A DNA stretch of 25,806 bases from JBBAEA01 sp041656175 (GCA_041656175.1 JBBAEA010000038.1:1-25806); one strand, 5' to 3'; positions 7,108-15,305 are shown, numbered from the stretch's first letter. Notes: generated by a model from the sequence alone, not told the origin. Numbers and translations are program-made.

Positions 7108-9354
7108 TTATAATATTTCTTCGTTACCGTAGTTCTCGCAAATAATATGTCCCATGGAGCGGTATTCGTGTACTGCGGCGTCCCAGAGCATATCGTGCGT
7201 AATCGTCGATTGCGTAGCTGCGGCATTGATGGATGCACGAAAAATGGCGTTCTTAATATGGCCGCCGCTCATTTCGAAGTGCTCGGCAATCGCCTCAAGA
7301 TCGATATCTTTATCACACGGCGCATTTTTGGGAATGAGACGTCGCCAAAGCTCCGTCCGCTGAAGCGCATCAGGCATAGGAAACTCAATTTTGAACTGAA
7401 TGCGGCGCGCCAACGCTTCATCCAACCCGCCGCTAAAGTTTGTCGTCAATATCGACACCCCGCGATACGCCTCTAAGCGCTGGAGCAAATAGTTGACGCC
7501 TAGGTTTGCGTATCGATCGTTTGAGCTTTTTACGTCCGTGCGTTTGGCAAAAAGAGAATCCGCCTCATCAAACAAGAGCATCGCCTGTGAAGATTCCGCT
7601 TCATCGAAGATTTGCGACAGTTTTTTTTCTGTTTCACCAATATATTTATCAACAACGCGAGATAAATCGACCACATAAAGTGCGCGTCCAAGTTCGTGGG
7701 CGAGTACAAGGGCCGTTAGTGTTTTACCAGTGCCGGGTACGCCAGAGAGAAGCACGCTAAGGCCAGCTCCGGAAAGGTTGTATTTCGCAAATCCCCAATC
7801 TCGCATCACTTTTTCGCTATACCGCGCGTAGTTCAATATGTCGTCCAAGACTTTGCGCGTCTCTTCACTGAGCACAATATCGCGAAGGTAAAGAGAGGTA
7901 CTTCGAAGCGTGGCAAGGCCATCGAGCTTGTGTCCTCGCGTTCGGTTGAGCGTGTCCGTTAAATTATCTGATGTTAGCACCGAAGCCGTTTCAGATGTAT
8001 TAAAGCGCGCCAGCGTCTTTTCTATCGTATCCTGAATCTCCGTTAAACTTAAGCAATAGCCTTCAGACATGATCTCTGAAACTTGGCGCGCGGCGGCCTC
8101 GCCAAGGATTGGATGAAGAGCGTCGAACCAAAGTGCTGGCTGTTCTTCTCGTCCGGGCGATGAAAAAAGGATTTCGGTGAGTTCACCAAAAAGTTTGCGC
8201 GAAAGCGCCGTTTGACGCTGAAGACGAACGCATAGTCTTAAATCCGTTTCGTTTTCAAACAATCCATGGATCGTGTCTGCATGTAGATCCAGCCAGCCCT
8301 GCGTTTCTGAGGAAATATCTTGGCAATCGACCCAAAGCACGGCATTGCGTATGAGCGTTTCTCGGATGACATCGGCTATCAATTCGCGAGCATTTGCTTG
8401 CGACTGAAGCGCTATTTTACTGAGTTTGTTAAAACTCATGCACACAACTGGCTGCCCCATAAACTGTGCACTGCGAACCAGCGCATGTTCTCGCCCGATG
8501 CCGCTATAACCCAAAAGTGCAATTTGGTAGGCATCATGCTTCATGCGGCGATAGATATGTTCTTCGTTCTCTGAACGGGGAAAATTTGAAACATCAACTT
8601 TGGATGCAATGCTACAGGCATCTGGAATATAAGCGGATGTTTCACCAAGAAGATAGGCAACGATGCCCTTGGGAACGACAAGCGATGCATAGATTGTCGG
8701 CGTATACGCGCCCCAACTAGGATTCTGTCTTAAAGAAACAAGCCCATAGCGCACGAGTGGGCTTTGTGGCAAAAAACATTTGTGATGCTCAGCAGGATCC
8801 TCTGATACAAAGTCAAACAAGCTAAGCAAAAAACCCGCCAAAGGCATTTCATCGCGTGAAGCGCCCGAAGCATACTGCCACGCATGCGCGTATCGCTCGT
8901 CAAATTGAATCAGCACGGCGGCAATCAATACGTGCAACTCAAGCGCTGAGAGGCTAAAGCGCTTCTGAAGCGCATCAAGATAGAGAATAGACTCCGACGC
9001 TTCGGGAGCTTCGTCGCGTGTTTTTTGCGTTCTCAGCCGAATATGCTCAGAGAACAGGGCAATCATCTGTTCACAGCGCGCCAGCGGCGGAAGATCACGG
9101 CTTTTTAGCCAATCCGTCCCCTGTTTTGAGGGCTCGCCGCTGAGCGTATGAATCATCTCAATCACTGATGGGGATTTCGGCGCGTATCCACCAGAATCAT
9201 TGACGATCGATTCGACGCGAAGATTAAGGTATCGCAGGCATATCGTGATAAACAGCGCACCGTAATAATGCAAAACCTCGTCAGGAGACCCAAACGGCGT
9301 GACCGGCAACGGAAAAGCGCCATCCTCTAGCTCTGTACGTACGCGATTATCCAT
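7108..9354 (-). CDS. Two-module AAA+ ATPase, first module degenerate
   Basis: 748 aa. The C-terminal AAA+ module is intact: Walker A GVPGTGKT (538-545), Walker B MLLFDEAD (592-599), sensor-1 Asn639 (LTTNF) and arginine finger region ALARRI (648-652). It has the 'Y-GETE' pore-side segment (571-576), as in FtsH/CDC48-type remodelling ATPases. An upstream module keeps the outline but not the chemistry: GYSGIGREH (282-290) replaces Walker A without its lysine, and LWVDCQD (340-346) replaces Walker B. The N-terminal ~250 residues are helical with no recognised motif. ATPases of this two-module form are often found with extracellular contractile injection systems (Afp15-like), but no sheath or baseplate gene is present here. 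It starts 3 bases after the lipoprotein stop, so the two are co-translated. Confidence 0.82.
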   Translation of the reverse strand: MDNRVRTELEDGAFPLPVTPFGSPDEVLHYYGALFITICLRYLNLRVESIVNDSGGYAPKSPSVIEMIHTLSGEPSKQGTDWLKSRDLPPLARCEQMIALFSEHIRLRTQKTRDEAPEASESILYLDALQKRFSLSALELHVLIAAVLIQFDERYAHAWQYASGASRDEMPLAGFLLSLFDFVSEDPAEHHKCFLPQSPLVRYGLVSLRQNPSWGAYTPTIYASLVVPKGIVAYLLGETSAYIPDACSIASKVDVSNFPRSENEEHIYRRMKHDAYQIALLGYSGIGREHALVRSAQFMGQPVVCMSFNKLSKIALQSQANARELIADVIRETLIRNAVLWVDCQDISSETQGWLDLHADTIHGLFENETDLRLCVRLQRQTALSRKLFGELTEILFSSPGREEQPALWFDALHPILGEAAARQVSEIMSEGYCLSLTEIQDTIEKTLARFNTSETASVLTSDNLTDTLNRTRGHKLDGLATLRSTSLYLRDIVLSEETRKVLDDILNYARYSEKVMRDWGFAKYNLSGAGLSVLLSGVPGTGKTLTALVLAHELGRALYVVDLSRVVDKYIGETEKKLSQIFDEAESSQAMLLFDEADSLFAKRTDVKSSNDRYANLGVNYLLQRLEAYRGVSILTTNFSGGLDEALARRIQFKIEFPMPDALQRTELWRRLIPKNAPCDKDIDLEAIAEHFEMSGGHIKNAIFRASINAAATQSTITHDMLWDAAVHEYRSMGHIICENYGNEEIL

Positions 9355-9357
9355 GAA

Positions 9358-10002
9358 TTACTCGGTTTTGCCTTCAGCTGCTTCGCATTTCAGATTGTGG
9401 CTAAAATCCGCAGATATATTGAGTACGCACTTTTCAAGCTCAGGGGCAGCCATTCCCCGCCCTTCCATGCGGTAATAAGTCAGCTCGACATTATCGCCTT
9501 GGGTATTCCATACAGGTGCGTGAGCTTTGTCCCTATCGGGAGAAACGCAATTATCGTTGCCAACGGCTAGCATGAGCGTTGTCCTTACACGTCGATCCAA
9601 GCGAACGGCATCTGGTGATTTGCGAGCCTCGGTGATAAATTGTGCCAAAAGTGATTGGTCTGGAAGATCAATCATTTGGTATGGCGACTCCGTGAAAACA
9701 GCTTTGAAGCTTGAGCTACCTGAAGCATCTGCGGTGTTTTGGGGAGCGTTGTAACCCATTTTCACAAATGCAAGATTTCCGAGTTTATAGAATAAATGAA
9801 TAGAATCGGGATTGAATGCCTTTTTGACGACTTTTTTGACGGCTTTCCCATCAGATTCATCTTCCATGATAAAAGAAAATTTCGTGACATCGCGCCAAAC
9901 CATTTGAACCTCGCTGTCTTTCGCTTGAGCGGTTGATGAAGTTGTTTGGGGCGTGCAGGCGCCCAGTATGGATGCAAGTCCAAGCAATAGCTTTAGTTTC
10001 AT
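9358..10002 (-). CDS. Predicted outer-envelope lipoprotein, unknown function
   Basis: 214 aa from ATG 10002, which has AGGA 6 bases upstream. Signal: MKLKLLLGLASILGAC, with lipobox LGAC and the lipidated cysteine at residue 16. The following TPQTT is a plausible +2 context for outer-membrane sorting. The mature part mixes beta-like stretches with a charged segment (VKKVVKK) and has two further cysteines near the end (EKCVLN, LKCEAA) plus one in NDNCVSPD. No family recognised. The frame extends upstream to 10089, but the lipoprotein signal and the ribosome site fix the start. It sits between the metalloprotease-like gene and the AAA+ gene in the same orientation. Possible partner or inhibitor of the protease, by position only. 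Confidence 0.75.
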   Translation of the reverse strand: MKLKLLLGLASILGACTPQTTSSTAQAKDSEVQMVWRDVTKFSFIMEDESDGKAVKKVVKKAFNPDSIHLFYKLGNLAFVKMGYNAPQNTADASGSSSFKAVFTESPYQMIDLPDQSLLAQFITEARKSPDAVRLDRRVRTTLMLAVGNDNCVSPDRDKAHAPVWNTQGDNVELTYYRMEGRGMAAPELEKCVLNISADFSHNLKCEAAEGKTE

Positions 10003-10075
10003 GAGCGGTCCTGTCAATTGATTTTTGGCTACGTTTAAACAAGCCAAAACAGCCATTCTTTTTTGCTGTAGAGTC

Positions 10076-10178
10076 TTGTTTTTATTCACTTTATTTTGAA
10101 AGCTTGCCTAACTTTCGTCGCTTTAATCAAGGGCAGAAAAGCTGCCCCTACTGTTTTTGCATTGTTCAGAGCATCCCT
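10076..10178 (+). repeat. Dispersed ~100-bp repeat family 2, copy b
   Basis: CTTGTTTTTATTCACTTTAT at the left and GTTTTTGCATT..TCAGAGCATCCCT at the right match copies a (2631-2733) and c (16749-16843). The central hairpin is GGGCAG-AAAAG-CTGCCC (10131-10147). It occupies the gap between the lipoprotein and the metalloprotease-like gene and could affect read-through there. Confidence 0.75.
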
Positions 10179-10197
10179 TGGTGCTCAGATCTGTATC

Positions 10198-11763
10198 TTA
10201 CTTGCCAAGAGGTTCAGAAGAAGCGGATACATCGGTTTTTGGCGGATCCCGATGGAGGTTCATTCTCTCGAACCATGCCTGAACCTCGGGGCGAATGCCT
10301 TTATATTTCTTTTCGGCATCCGTTTTACCCTCGTGGAGCTTGGCCTGCATCTTCGAGACGTGGTAGCAGGCATAAGTTTCCGCAAAATCCTCTTCTGGAC
10401 AACGGAACTGGTAGCGGGTGATTTTATTGTTCCAGTTGCTCAGACTTACATTCCAAACCGCACGACCTTTATATCCTTCGAAAGTGGCTCTATTCATATA
10501 ACTGGTCGTATTATTCCCGTCGATTTGGTAGCACGGAATATGGTTATCATAACACAGCGCCGTGCCCAGAATATGGCGGTAAATAGGGGTTTCATACAAA
10601 TAACTTGCAAGTGTATCAAGACCGCGGACGCTTCTGTCATCAGCTTTATGTTCGACTTTGTCTTTCTTGAGCCAATTCCACGCGCTTACTGCCCCGCTTG
10701 CGACGCTATCCCAAGCGTCTTTCACCGCATTCGTAAATTTATAGCCAAATTCGTTAGTCGCTTTGGTTAATGCCTTTTCAACTTCATCCACCGTATCGCT
10801 TTCCGCGTGATTTTTAATGAGAATTTCTGCACCTCGCCTTGCGACCTTTTTTTCTTGTTCATTCAAGCCCTCGCCACCGCCAGTCATCGGAACGTAAGGT
10901 GCTTTGGTGCAGTCCTCTTCCATTTGGTTGACGATTTTGTTGACGCCCCTGGTTGAGCCTGCGGTTTTTACCCAGCCGTTAAACGCCATGAACTCATCGC
11001 TCCAACCATACCTGTGGCTACGACCGTCGACGATATGCCCCAGTTCGTGAACGATCGTCGTGTCCAGCATGGGCAGGTAGTAGTTCGCGTCATTATCATC
11101 CGTGCAGTATGCAGTTGCATTGAGCCGATCAATGTTATCGCTATCATAGTCGGCGACATAGCTATTATAGTTGTAATACGCAACGCCCCCCCACCGCGCA
11201 GTCTCTCTCTGATCGCCGTTTGTTTGGGTAACCGTGTTAGAAGTGGTCAGAATCGAATCCGCCGCATCAATATGCGATTGTGGCAAATTAAGATAACACG
11301 CATAGAGCCTTTCTAAACCAGCCAAATCCCAAGAACGTTCGTGCCGCGTCGTTTTGACTCCCGTGTCCGAAGTGTCCGTACCTTCGACTTGTTTCGCAAG
11401 CTTATTGCCCTTTTTACTACCAGAGCCAACGTTGGTATTGAACCGAACTTCCACAAAGCGCTCAAGAACGGAGTCGACAGTGACATGTTCATAGAGCAAA
11501 TCCATACACGCATTGCGATTCGCTTTATCCGTCTGCGCAAGCAGGCTCTCCATCATGCTTGCATTCTTGCCAAAATCCATCCGCTCCGCATCACTACACT
11601 CATTGAGAACAGCTAACGCCTGAGAAGCAGACTGCGCATCAAGCGCTTCTGTAAACTGAGTCTCTTTGCTCTTTTCCGCTTCCTTAGTCTGTTCCGCAGT
11701 GCGCGAATCAATGTCGCAAACCTTGGTGATTTGTGACGCTTTCGTCTGTAATGTCGGATCCAT
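10198..11763 (-). CDS. HELGH zinc-metalloprotease-like protein (gluzincin type), candidate secreted effector
   Basis: 521 aa from ATG 11763, which has a strong GGAGGAG ribosome site; a TTG lies 24 bases upstream in frame. The zinc site is visible: VHELGH (His239, Glu240, His243) and a downstream CPEEDFAETYACYH (455-468), in which Glu462 is the likely third ligand, as in lethal-factor-like gluzincins. About 219 residues separate the two motifs, far more than usual. The insertion is helical and includes AVKDAWDSVASGAVSAWNWL (347-366), an amphipathic-looking stretch. The N-terminal ~130 residues are polar and helical. There is no signal peptide, so export would need a dedicated system or cell lysis. 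First gene of a possible operon with the lipoprotein and the AAA+ ATPase. Catalytic activity is inferred from motifs. Confidence 0.75.
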   Translation of the reverse strand: MDPTLQTKASQITKVCDIDSRTAEQTKEAEKSKETQFTEALDAQSASQALAVLNECSDAERMDFGKNASMMESLLAQTDKANRNACMDLLYEHVTVDSVLERFVEVRFNTNVGSGSKKGNKLAKQVEGTDTSDTGVKTTRHERSWDLAGLERLYACYLNLPQSHIDAADSILTTSNTVTQTNGDQRETARWGGVAYYNYNSYVADYDSDNIDRLNATAYCTDDNDANYYLPMLDTTIVHELGHIVDGRSHRYGWSDEFMAFNGWVKTAGSTRGVNKIVNQMEEDCTKAPYVPMTGGGEGLNEQEKKVARRGAEILIKNHAESDTVDEVEKALTKATNEFGYKFTNAVKDAWDSVASGAVSAWNWLKKDKVEHKADDRSVRGLDTLASYLYETPIYRHILGTALCYDNHIPCYQIDGNNTTSYMNRATFEGYKGRAVWNVSLSNWNNKITRYQFRCPEEDFAETYACYHVSKMQAKLHEGKTDAEKKYKGIRPEVQAWFERMNLHRDPPKTDVSASSEPLGK

Positions 11764-11805
11764 TTGCTCCTCCCCGTTACGCGGCAATTAACTACACCTC
11801 GTTGT

Positions 11806-11835
11806 ATTATACTCAATTATCCAAGTCAGAGTCAA
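11806..11835 (-). promoter_or_regulatory. Strong putative promoter of the metalloprotease-like gene
   Basis: On the minus strand TTGACT (11835-11830), an 18-base spacer and a perfect TATAAT (11811-11806). The predicted RNA start near 11799 leaves a leader of about 35 bases before ATG 11763. Confidence 0.65.
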
Positions 11836-11913
11836 GAAAATTCAACATTAACTGCAAAAAACGCCTATAAAAGACAATCTGATTCATGCGATATCGATAT
11901 TTTTTATTTTTGT

Positions 11914-12056
11914 GGGGGAAGTTTCCCCCTACGCGCAAGCTTCCCTCAAAATACGCCAAAAGTCGCCTTATCTTGTGCGTCGTATCGGCTAAACGCCGAT
12001 CCACCGCACAAGATGCGACTTTAAGCGTATTTTCCGGGTGATCTTGCGCTACCCCC
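11914..12056 (+). repeat. 143-bp covarying palindromic element, copy B
   Basis: Terminal hairpin GGGGGAA-GT-TTCCCCC (11914-11929). Outer stem GCGCAAG (11933-11939) pairs with CTTGCGC (12043-12049). Middle stem 11952-11979 pairs with 12005-12029, including TCTTGTGCG/CGCACAAGA. The tip is ATCGGC-TAAAC-GCCGAT (11984-12000). It ends in C5 (12052-12056). Same length and plan as copy A. It lies upstream of the metalloprotease-like gene's promoter and 250 bases before the gyrA promoter. Confidence 0.85.
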
Positions 12057-12305
12057 TCTCCACGTTCTTCGCTGCGAAAATCTTTTATGCCCAAAACAGC
12101 AAGAAATATCGTTGCAAGAAGCGAACTTTGCTCTGATGCAAAAAAATCAGCATTTTCGTAAACTAGCAAGATCGCGCATCTGCATCATCGAATTAAATAA
12201 TCAGTTCAACTAAAAAACCACACGCTTTGCACGGTTAGAAATACGTAATGCTGAGGAGAAGCGCTAGCCCCAATAAATCGGCTTAGCGTTTCGCCCATAC
12301 CTTGC

Positions 12306-12334
12306 TTGCGAGTTTAGCCAAATTTTGCTATACT
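12306..12334 (+). promoter_or_regulatory. Putative promoter of gyrA
   Basis: TTGCGA (12306-12311), exactly 17 bases, then TATACT (12329-12334). The expected RNA start near 12341 gives a leader of about 300 nt that contains all of palindromic element C. Between 12057 and 12305 I see no gene. Confidence 0.6.
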
Positions 12335-12411
12335 TACGCGCCCATTTGGGGGAGGGGTGCTAGAGCGCTTAAGGCTTTTTTGGCAACAACGTGGTGTTTG
12401 CCTGTACGCGA

Positions 12412-12553
12412 GGGGGTAGCCCGAGATCGCCTGAAAAAGTCGCCTAAAGTCGCACGTCGTGCGATGGTTTAGCGAATAGCTAAAACATCGCACGACGTTA
12501 TGCGACATTTGGCGAATTTTGAAGGAAGCTCGGGCGAGGGGGAGACTTCCCCC
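12412..12553 (-). repeat. 142-bp covarying palindromic element, copy C (inverted)
   Basis: On the + strand: G5 (12412-12416); outer stem GCCCGAG (12419-12425) with CTCGGGC (12529-12535); inner stem CGTCGTGCGAT (12455-12465) with ATCGCACGACG (12487-12497); tip TTTAGC-GAATA-GCTAAA (12468-12484); terminal hairpin GGGGG-AGACTT-CCCCC (12538-12553), followed by an A-run. It is the reverse orientation of copies A and B. It lies in the predicted gyrA leader and ends 84 bases before the start codon. Confidence 0.85.
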
Positions 12554-12637
12554 GCCAAAAAAAGGAAATACAGTGTTCAAGCAGATTTCGATATTTTGTA
12601 TCGCAAATTCGTGAACATTTTGAATTTAGGTAGGCTG

Positions 12638-15259
12638 ATGTCAGAGAACGAGAACGATAATATTGGACGTATAGAGAACGTTGACATTGAAGAGGAGCTG
12701 AAGGATAGTTATTTAGCTTACGCGATGAGTGTGATTGTGGGGCGCGCGCTTCCGGATGTGCGTGATGGGCTTAAGCCTGTGCACCGGCGGATTTTGTATG
12801 CGATGTCGGGGATGCGGCTCGTGCATACGGGGCCGACTAAGAAGTGTGCGGGCGTGGTTGGTGAGGTGATGGGTAAGTACCATCCGCATGGAGACCAGGC
12901 GATTTACGACGCGTTGGTGCGTTTGGCGCAAAACTTTAATATGCGGCTGCCGCTGGTGGTGCCGCAGGGGAATTTTGGCTCCATTGATGGGGATCCGCCG
13001 GCGGCGATGCGTTACACAGAGTGTAAGATGGATCGCGTGTGTACGGAGGTGATGGCGGATATCGAGAAGGAGACGGTGGATTTTTCGCCCAACTACGACA
13101 ACAGCGAGTTTGAGCCGAGCGTGCTGCCCACGAAGGTGCCGCTGCTTTTGGTGAACGGTTCGAGCGGTATTGCCGTGGGTATGTCGACGAATATTCCGCC
13201 GCATAATTTGGGGGAGGTTATTGATGGCGTTGTGTATTTGATGCAGAACCCAGAAATTATGTCGCTTGATCAGAGGGAGGCTGCCAAGCGTTTGATGCAG
13301 TATATTCAGGGACCGGATTTCCCGACTAGTGCTACGATTCATGGGCGACGCGGGATTTTTGAGGCCTACCGAACGGGGACGGGTTCGGTGCAGGTGCGCG
13401 GTAAGGCGGAGGAGGAAATCGTCAACGGCAACGAGGCGATTGTTATTACGAAGCTGCCCTATCAGGTAAATAAGGTAAGGCTGCTCGAAAAAATTGCAGA
13501 GCTCGTGCGCGACAAGAGGATCGAGGGAATTTCGGCACTGCGTGACGTGAGTGACATGCATGGAATTCGCATTATTGTCGAAACAAAAAAAGCCTTCCCG
13601 CCCGCGGTGGTGATCAATCAGCTCTACAAAATGACGTCCTTGCAGGTGTCGATTCGTATCAACATGCTGTGTATCGTCAATAATCGCCCGCTCGTTTTAC
13701 CGCTTCGCGAAGTGCTGCACTACTTTATTGAGTTTAGGCGCGATGTTACGGTTCGTAGAACAATATATTTACTACGTAAAGCCAAGGAACGCGCCCATAT
13801 TTTGGAAGGCTTGAAGATCGCGCTCGACAATATCGACGCGGTGATTGCGCTAATCCGCAGCAGTGCTACGACGCAGGAAGCCAAGGCTGGACTTATCGCG
13901 CAGTTTGCGCTTAGCGACTTGCAGGCGCAGGCCATACTTGAGATGCGGCTGCAGCGCTTAACCGGACTTGAGCGCGACAAGATTATAAACGAGCTTGAGC
14001 AGTTGTTAGCGCAGATCGCGGACTACGAAGACATCCTAGCCTCAGCCCAGCGCATTGACGATATCATCATCGAAGAGCTACTCGCCGTGAAGGCGTCTTT
14101 TGCGGATCCGCGTCGAACCGATATTATAGAGGAAGAGGCAGACATCGATTTTGAGGATCTGATCACAGAGGAGAGCGTCATTGTGACGCGAACGCGCCAA
14201 GACTACATTAAACGCGTTCCCCTCACGGAGTACCGCGCGCAAAGGCGAGGCGGGCGAGGGAAGCTTGGCATGAACACGAAGGAAGATGACTATGTCTTGG
14301 ATCTCTTTGTGGCCAATACACATCAGCGAATCTTGGTCTTTACCAGTGCAGGACGTGTCTACCTCTTTAAGGTTTATGATATACCAGCGGGTAGCAGGAT
14401 CACGCGCGGTAAACCTATTATCCACATGATCCCGAAACTCGAGCCCGGCGAAGAAGTCGCAACCGTGCTACCGATTCAAGAGTTCGAGGAGCGCTACTTA
14501 GTGATGGTCACTAAGAACGGCATTATTAAGCGCACGCCGCTATCGGCCTTTGCCCGCGTACACGCTGGCGGGATCCGAGCGATGAATATTCGCGAAGGCG
14601 ACGAACTTATCGCAGCTTCTTCGGTCGTAGAGAGCGATGAACTCATTTTAGTTAGCAGAGACGGTTTATCCATACGCTTTAAAGTCTCAGATCTACGCCC
14701 CATGGCAAGGACGGCTATGGGCGTGCGCGCGATGAGACTTCGCGATGAAGATCGCGTTATTGCGATGGAGATAGTCCATGATCCAGAGGGCTTACTCCTG
14801 ACGGTTACGGCTAACGGTTACGGGAAGCGAACCTACATCAGCGAGCATCGCTTGCAATCGCGCGGTGGTAAGGGGATCTTTGTCATCAAGCCTTCACAGC
14901 GTAATGGCAAGGTTATCGGTGCTTTACAGGTTAGCGAAGAGGATCACATCCTGATGGTCACAGACGAAGGCACCATCATTCGCACACGCGTCAGCGAGAT
15001 CAGCATCGTCGGTCGTGCTACACAGGGAGTTCGGCTCATGAAACCGATGCAAGACGAGCACGTCGTAGCGGTTGCGCGTATCGTGGAGCCCGAGGAGGAC
15101 GATGAGGGTTTGCAACCCATTCCCATCGATGACGAAGAAGTTGAGGATGATGACGAACTTCTTGAAGAAGAGCTCGATGAAGATAACGATGACGAGCTTG
15201 ATGATGACCTAGATGAGGGTCATGATGATGAGTTCTCGGATGAGGACGATGAGGGGTAG
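12638..15259 (+). CDS. gyrA: DNA gyrase subunit A
   Basis: 873 aa from ATG 12638, the usual MSE..-type GyrA start; the frame is open further upstream only through palindrome C. GyrA cuts and rejoins DNA in the A2B2 gyrase that introduces negative supercoils. The winged-helix breakage domain holds RALPDVRDGLKPVHRRILYA (36-55) and the catalytic AAMRYTE, with Tyr126 and Arg125. The C-terminal pinwheel has the GyrA box QRRGGRG (535-541), which separates it from ParC, and the protein ends in a long Asp/Glu-rich tail. In the quinolone region HPHGDQAIYD, position 87 is Gln where E. coli has Ser83; Asp91 matches Asp87. Ribosome site is weak (TAGG). No gyrB nearby. Confidence 0.96.
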   Translation: MSENENDNIGRIENVDIEEELKDSYLAYAMSVIVGRALPDVRDGLKPVHRRILYAMSGMRLVHTGPTKKCAGVVGEVMGKYHPHGDQAIYDALVRLAQNFNMRLPLVVPQGNFGSIDGDPPAAMRYTECKMDRVCTEVMADIEKETVDFSPNYDNSEFEPSVLPTKVPLLLVNGSSGIAVGMSTNIPPHNLGEVIDGVVYLMQNPEIMSLDQREAAKRLMQYIQGPDFPTSATIHGRRGIFEAYRTGTGSVQVRGKAEEEIVNGNEAIVITKLPYQVNKVRLLEKIAELVRDKRIEGISALRDVSDMHGIRIIVETKKAFPPAVVINQLYKMTSLQVSIRINMLCIVNNRPLVLPLREVLHYFIEFRRDVTVRRTIYLLRKAKERAHILEGLKIALDNIDAVIALIRSSATTQEAKAGLIAQFALSDLQAQAILEMRLQRLTGLERDKIINELEQLLAQIADYEDILASAQRIDDIIIEELLAVKASFADPRRTDIIEEEADIDFEDLITEESVIVTRTRQDYIKRVPLTEYRAQRRGGRGKLGMNTKEDDYVLDLFVANTHQRILVFTSAGRVYLFKVYDIPAGSRITRGKPIIHMIPKLEPGEEVATVLPIQEFEERYLVMVTKNGIIKRTPLSAFARVHAGGIRAMNIREGDELIAASSVVESDELILVSRDGLSIRFKVSDLRPMARTAMGVRAMRLRDEDRVIAMEIVHDPEGLLLTVTANGYGKRTYISEHRLQSRGGKGIFVIKPSQRNGKVIGALQVSEEDHILMVTDEGTIIRTRVSEISIVGRATQGVRLMKPMQDEHVVAVARIVEPEEDDEGLQPIPIDDEEVEDDDELLEEELDEDNDDELDDDLDEGHDDEFSDEDDEG

Positions 15260-15260
15260 T

Positions 15261-15305
15261 ATGACTTTGCTTGAGGTTTTACGCGATGGGATCGGCGAGT
15301 TCTAG
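15261..15305 (+). other. Possible 14-codon leader/coupling ORF between gyrA and the VanW-family gene
   Basis: ATG 15261 lies one base after the gyrA stop with AGGGG about 5 bases upstream. It reads MTLLEVLRDGIGEF and stops at 15303-15305, overlapping the start of the VanW-family gene (ATG 15286) in another frame. It could couple translation of the two genes, or be chance. Confidence 0.25.

Noticed and set aside
10096..10770. 224-codon plus-strand frame opposite the metalloprotease-like gene
   Set aside because: Overlaps the HELGH gene, which has catalytic motifs, a strong ribosome site and a strong promoter; this frame shows no domain.
7108..11763. A complete extracellular contractile injection system
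   Set aside because: Only a AAA+ ATPase and a possible cargo are present; no sheath, tube, baseplate or tape-measure gene is seen in the window.
11813..12169. 118-codon minus-strand frame between the metalloprotease-like gene and gyrA
   Set aside because: It is a translation of palindromic element B and resembles the translation of element C; explained by the DNA repeat.
12713..13561. 282-codon minus-strand frame inside gyrA
   Set aside because: Antisense of the best conserved part of gyrA; its His/Arg-rich composition is typical of a shadow frame.
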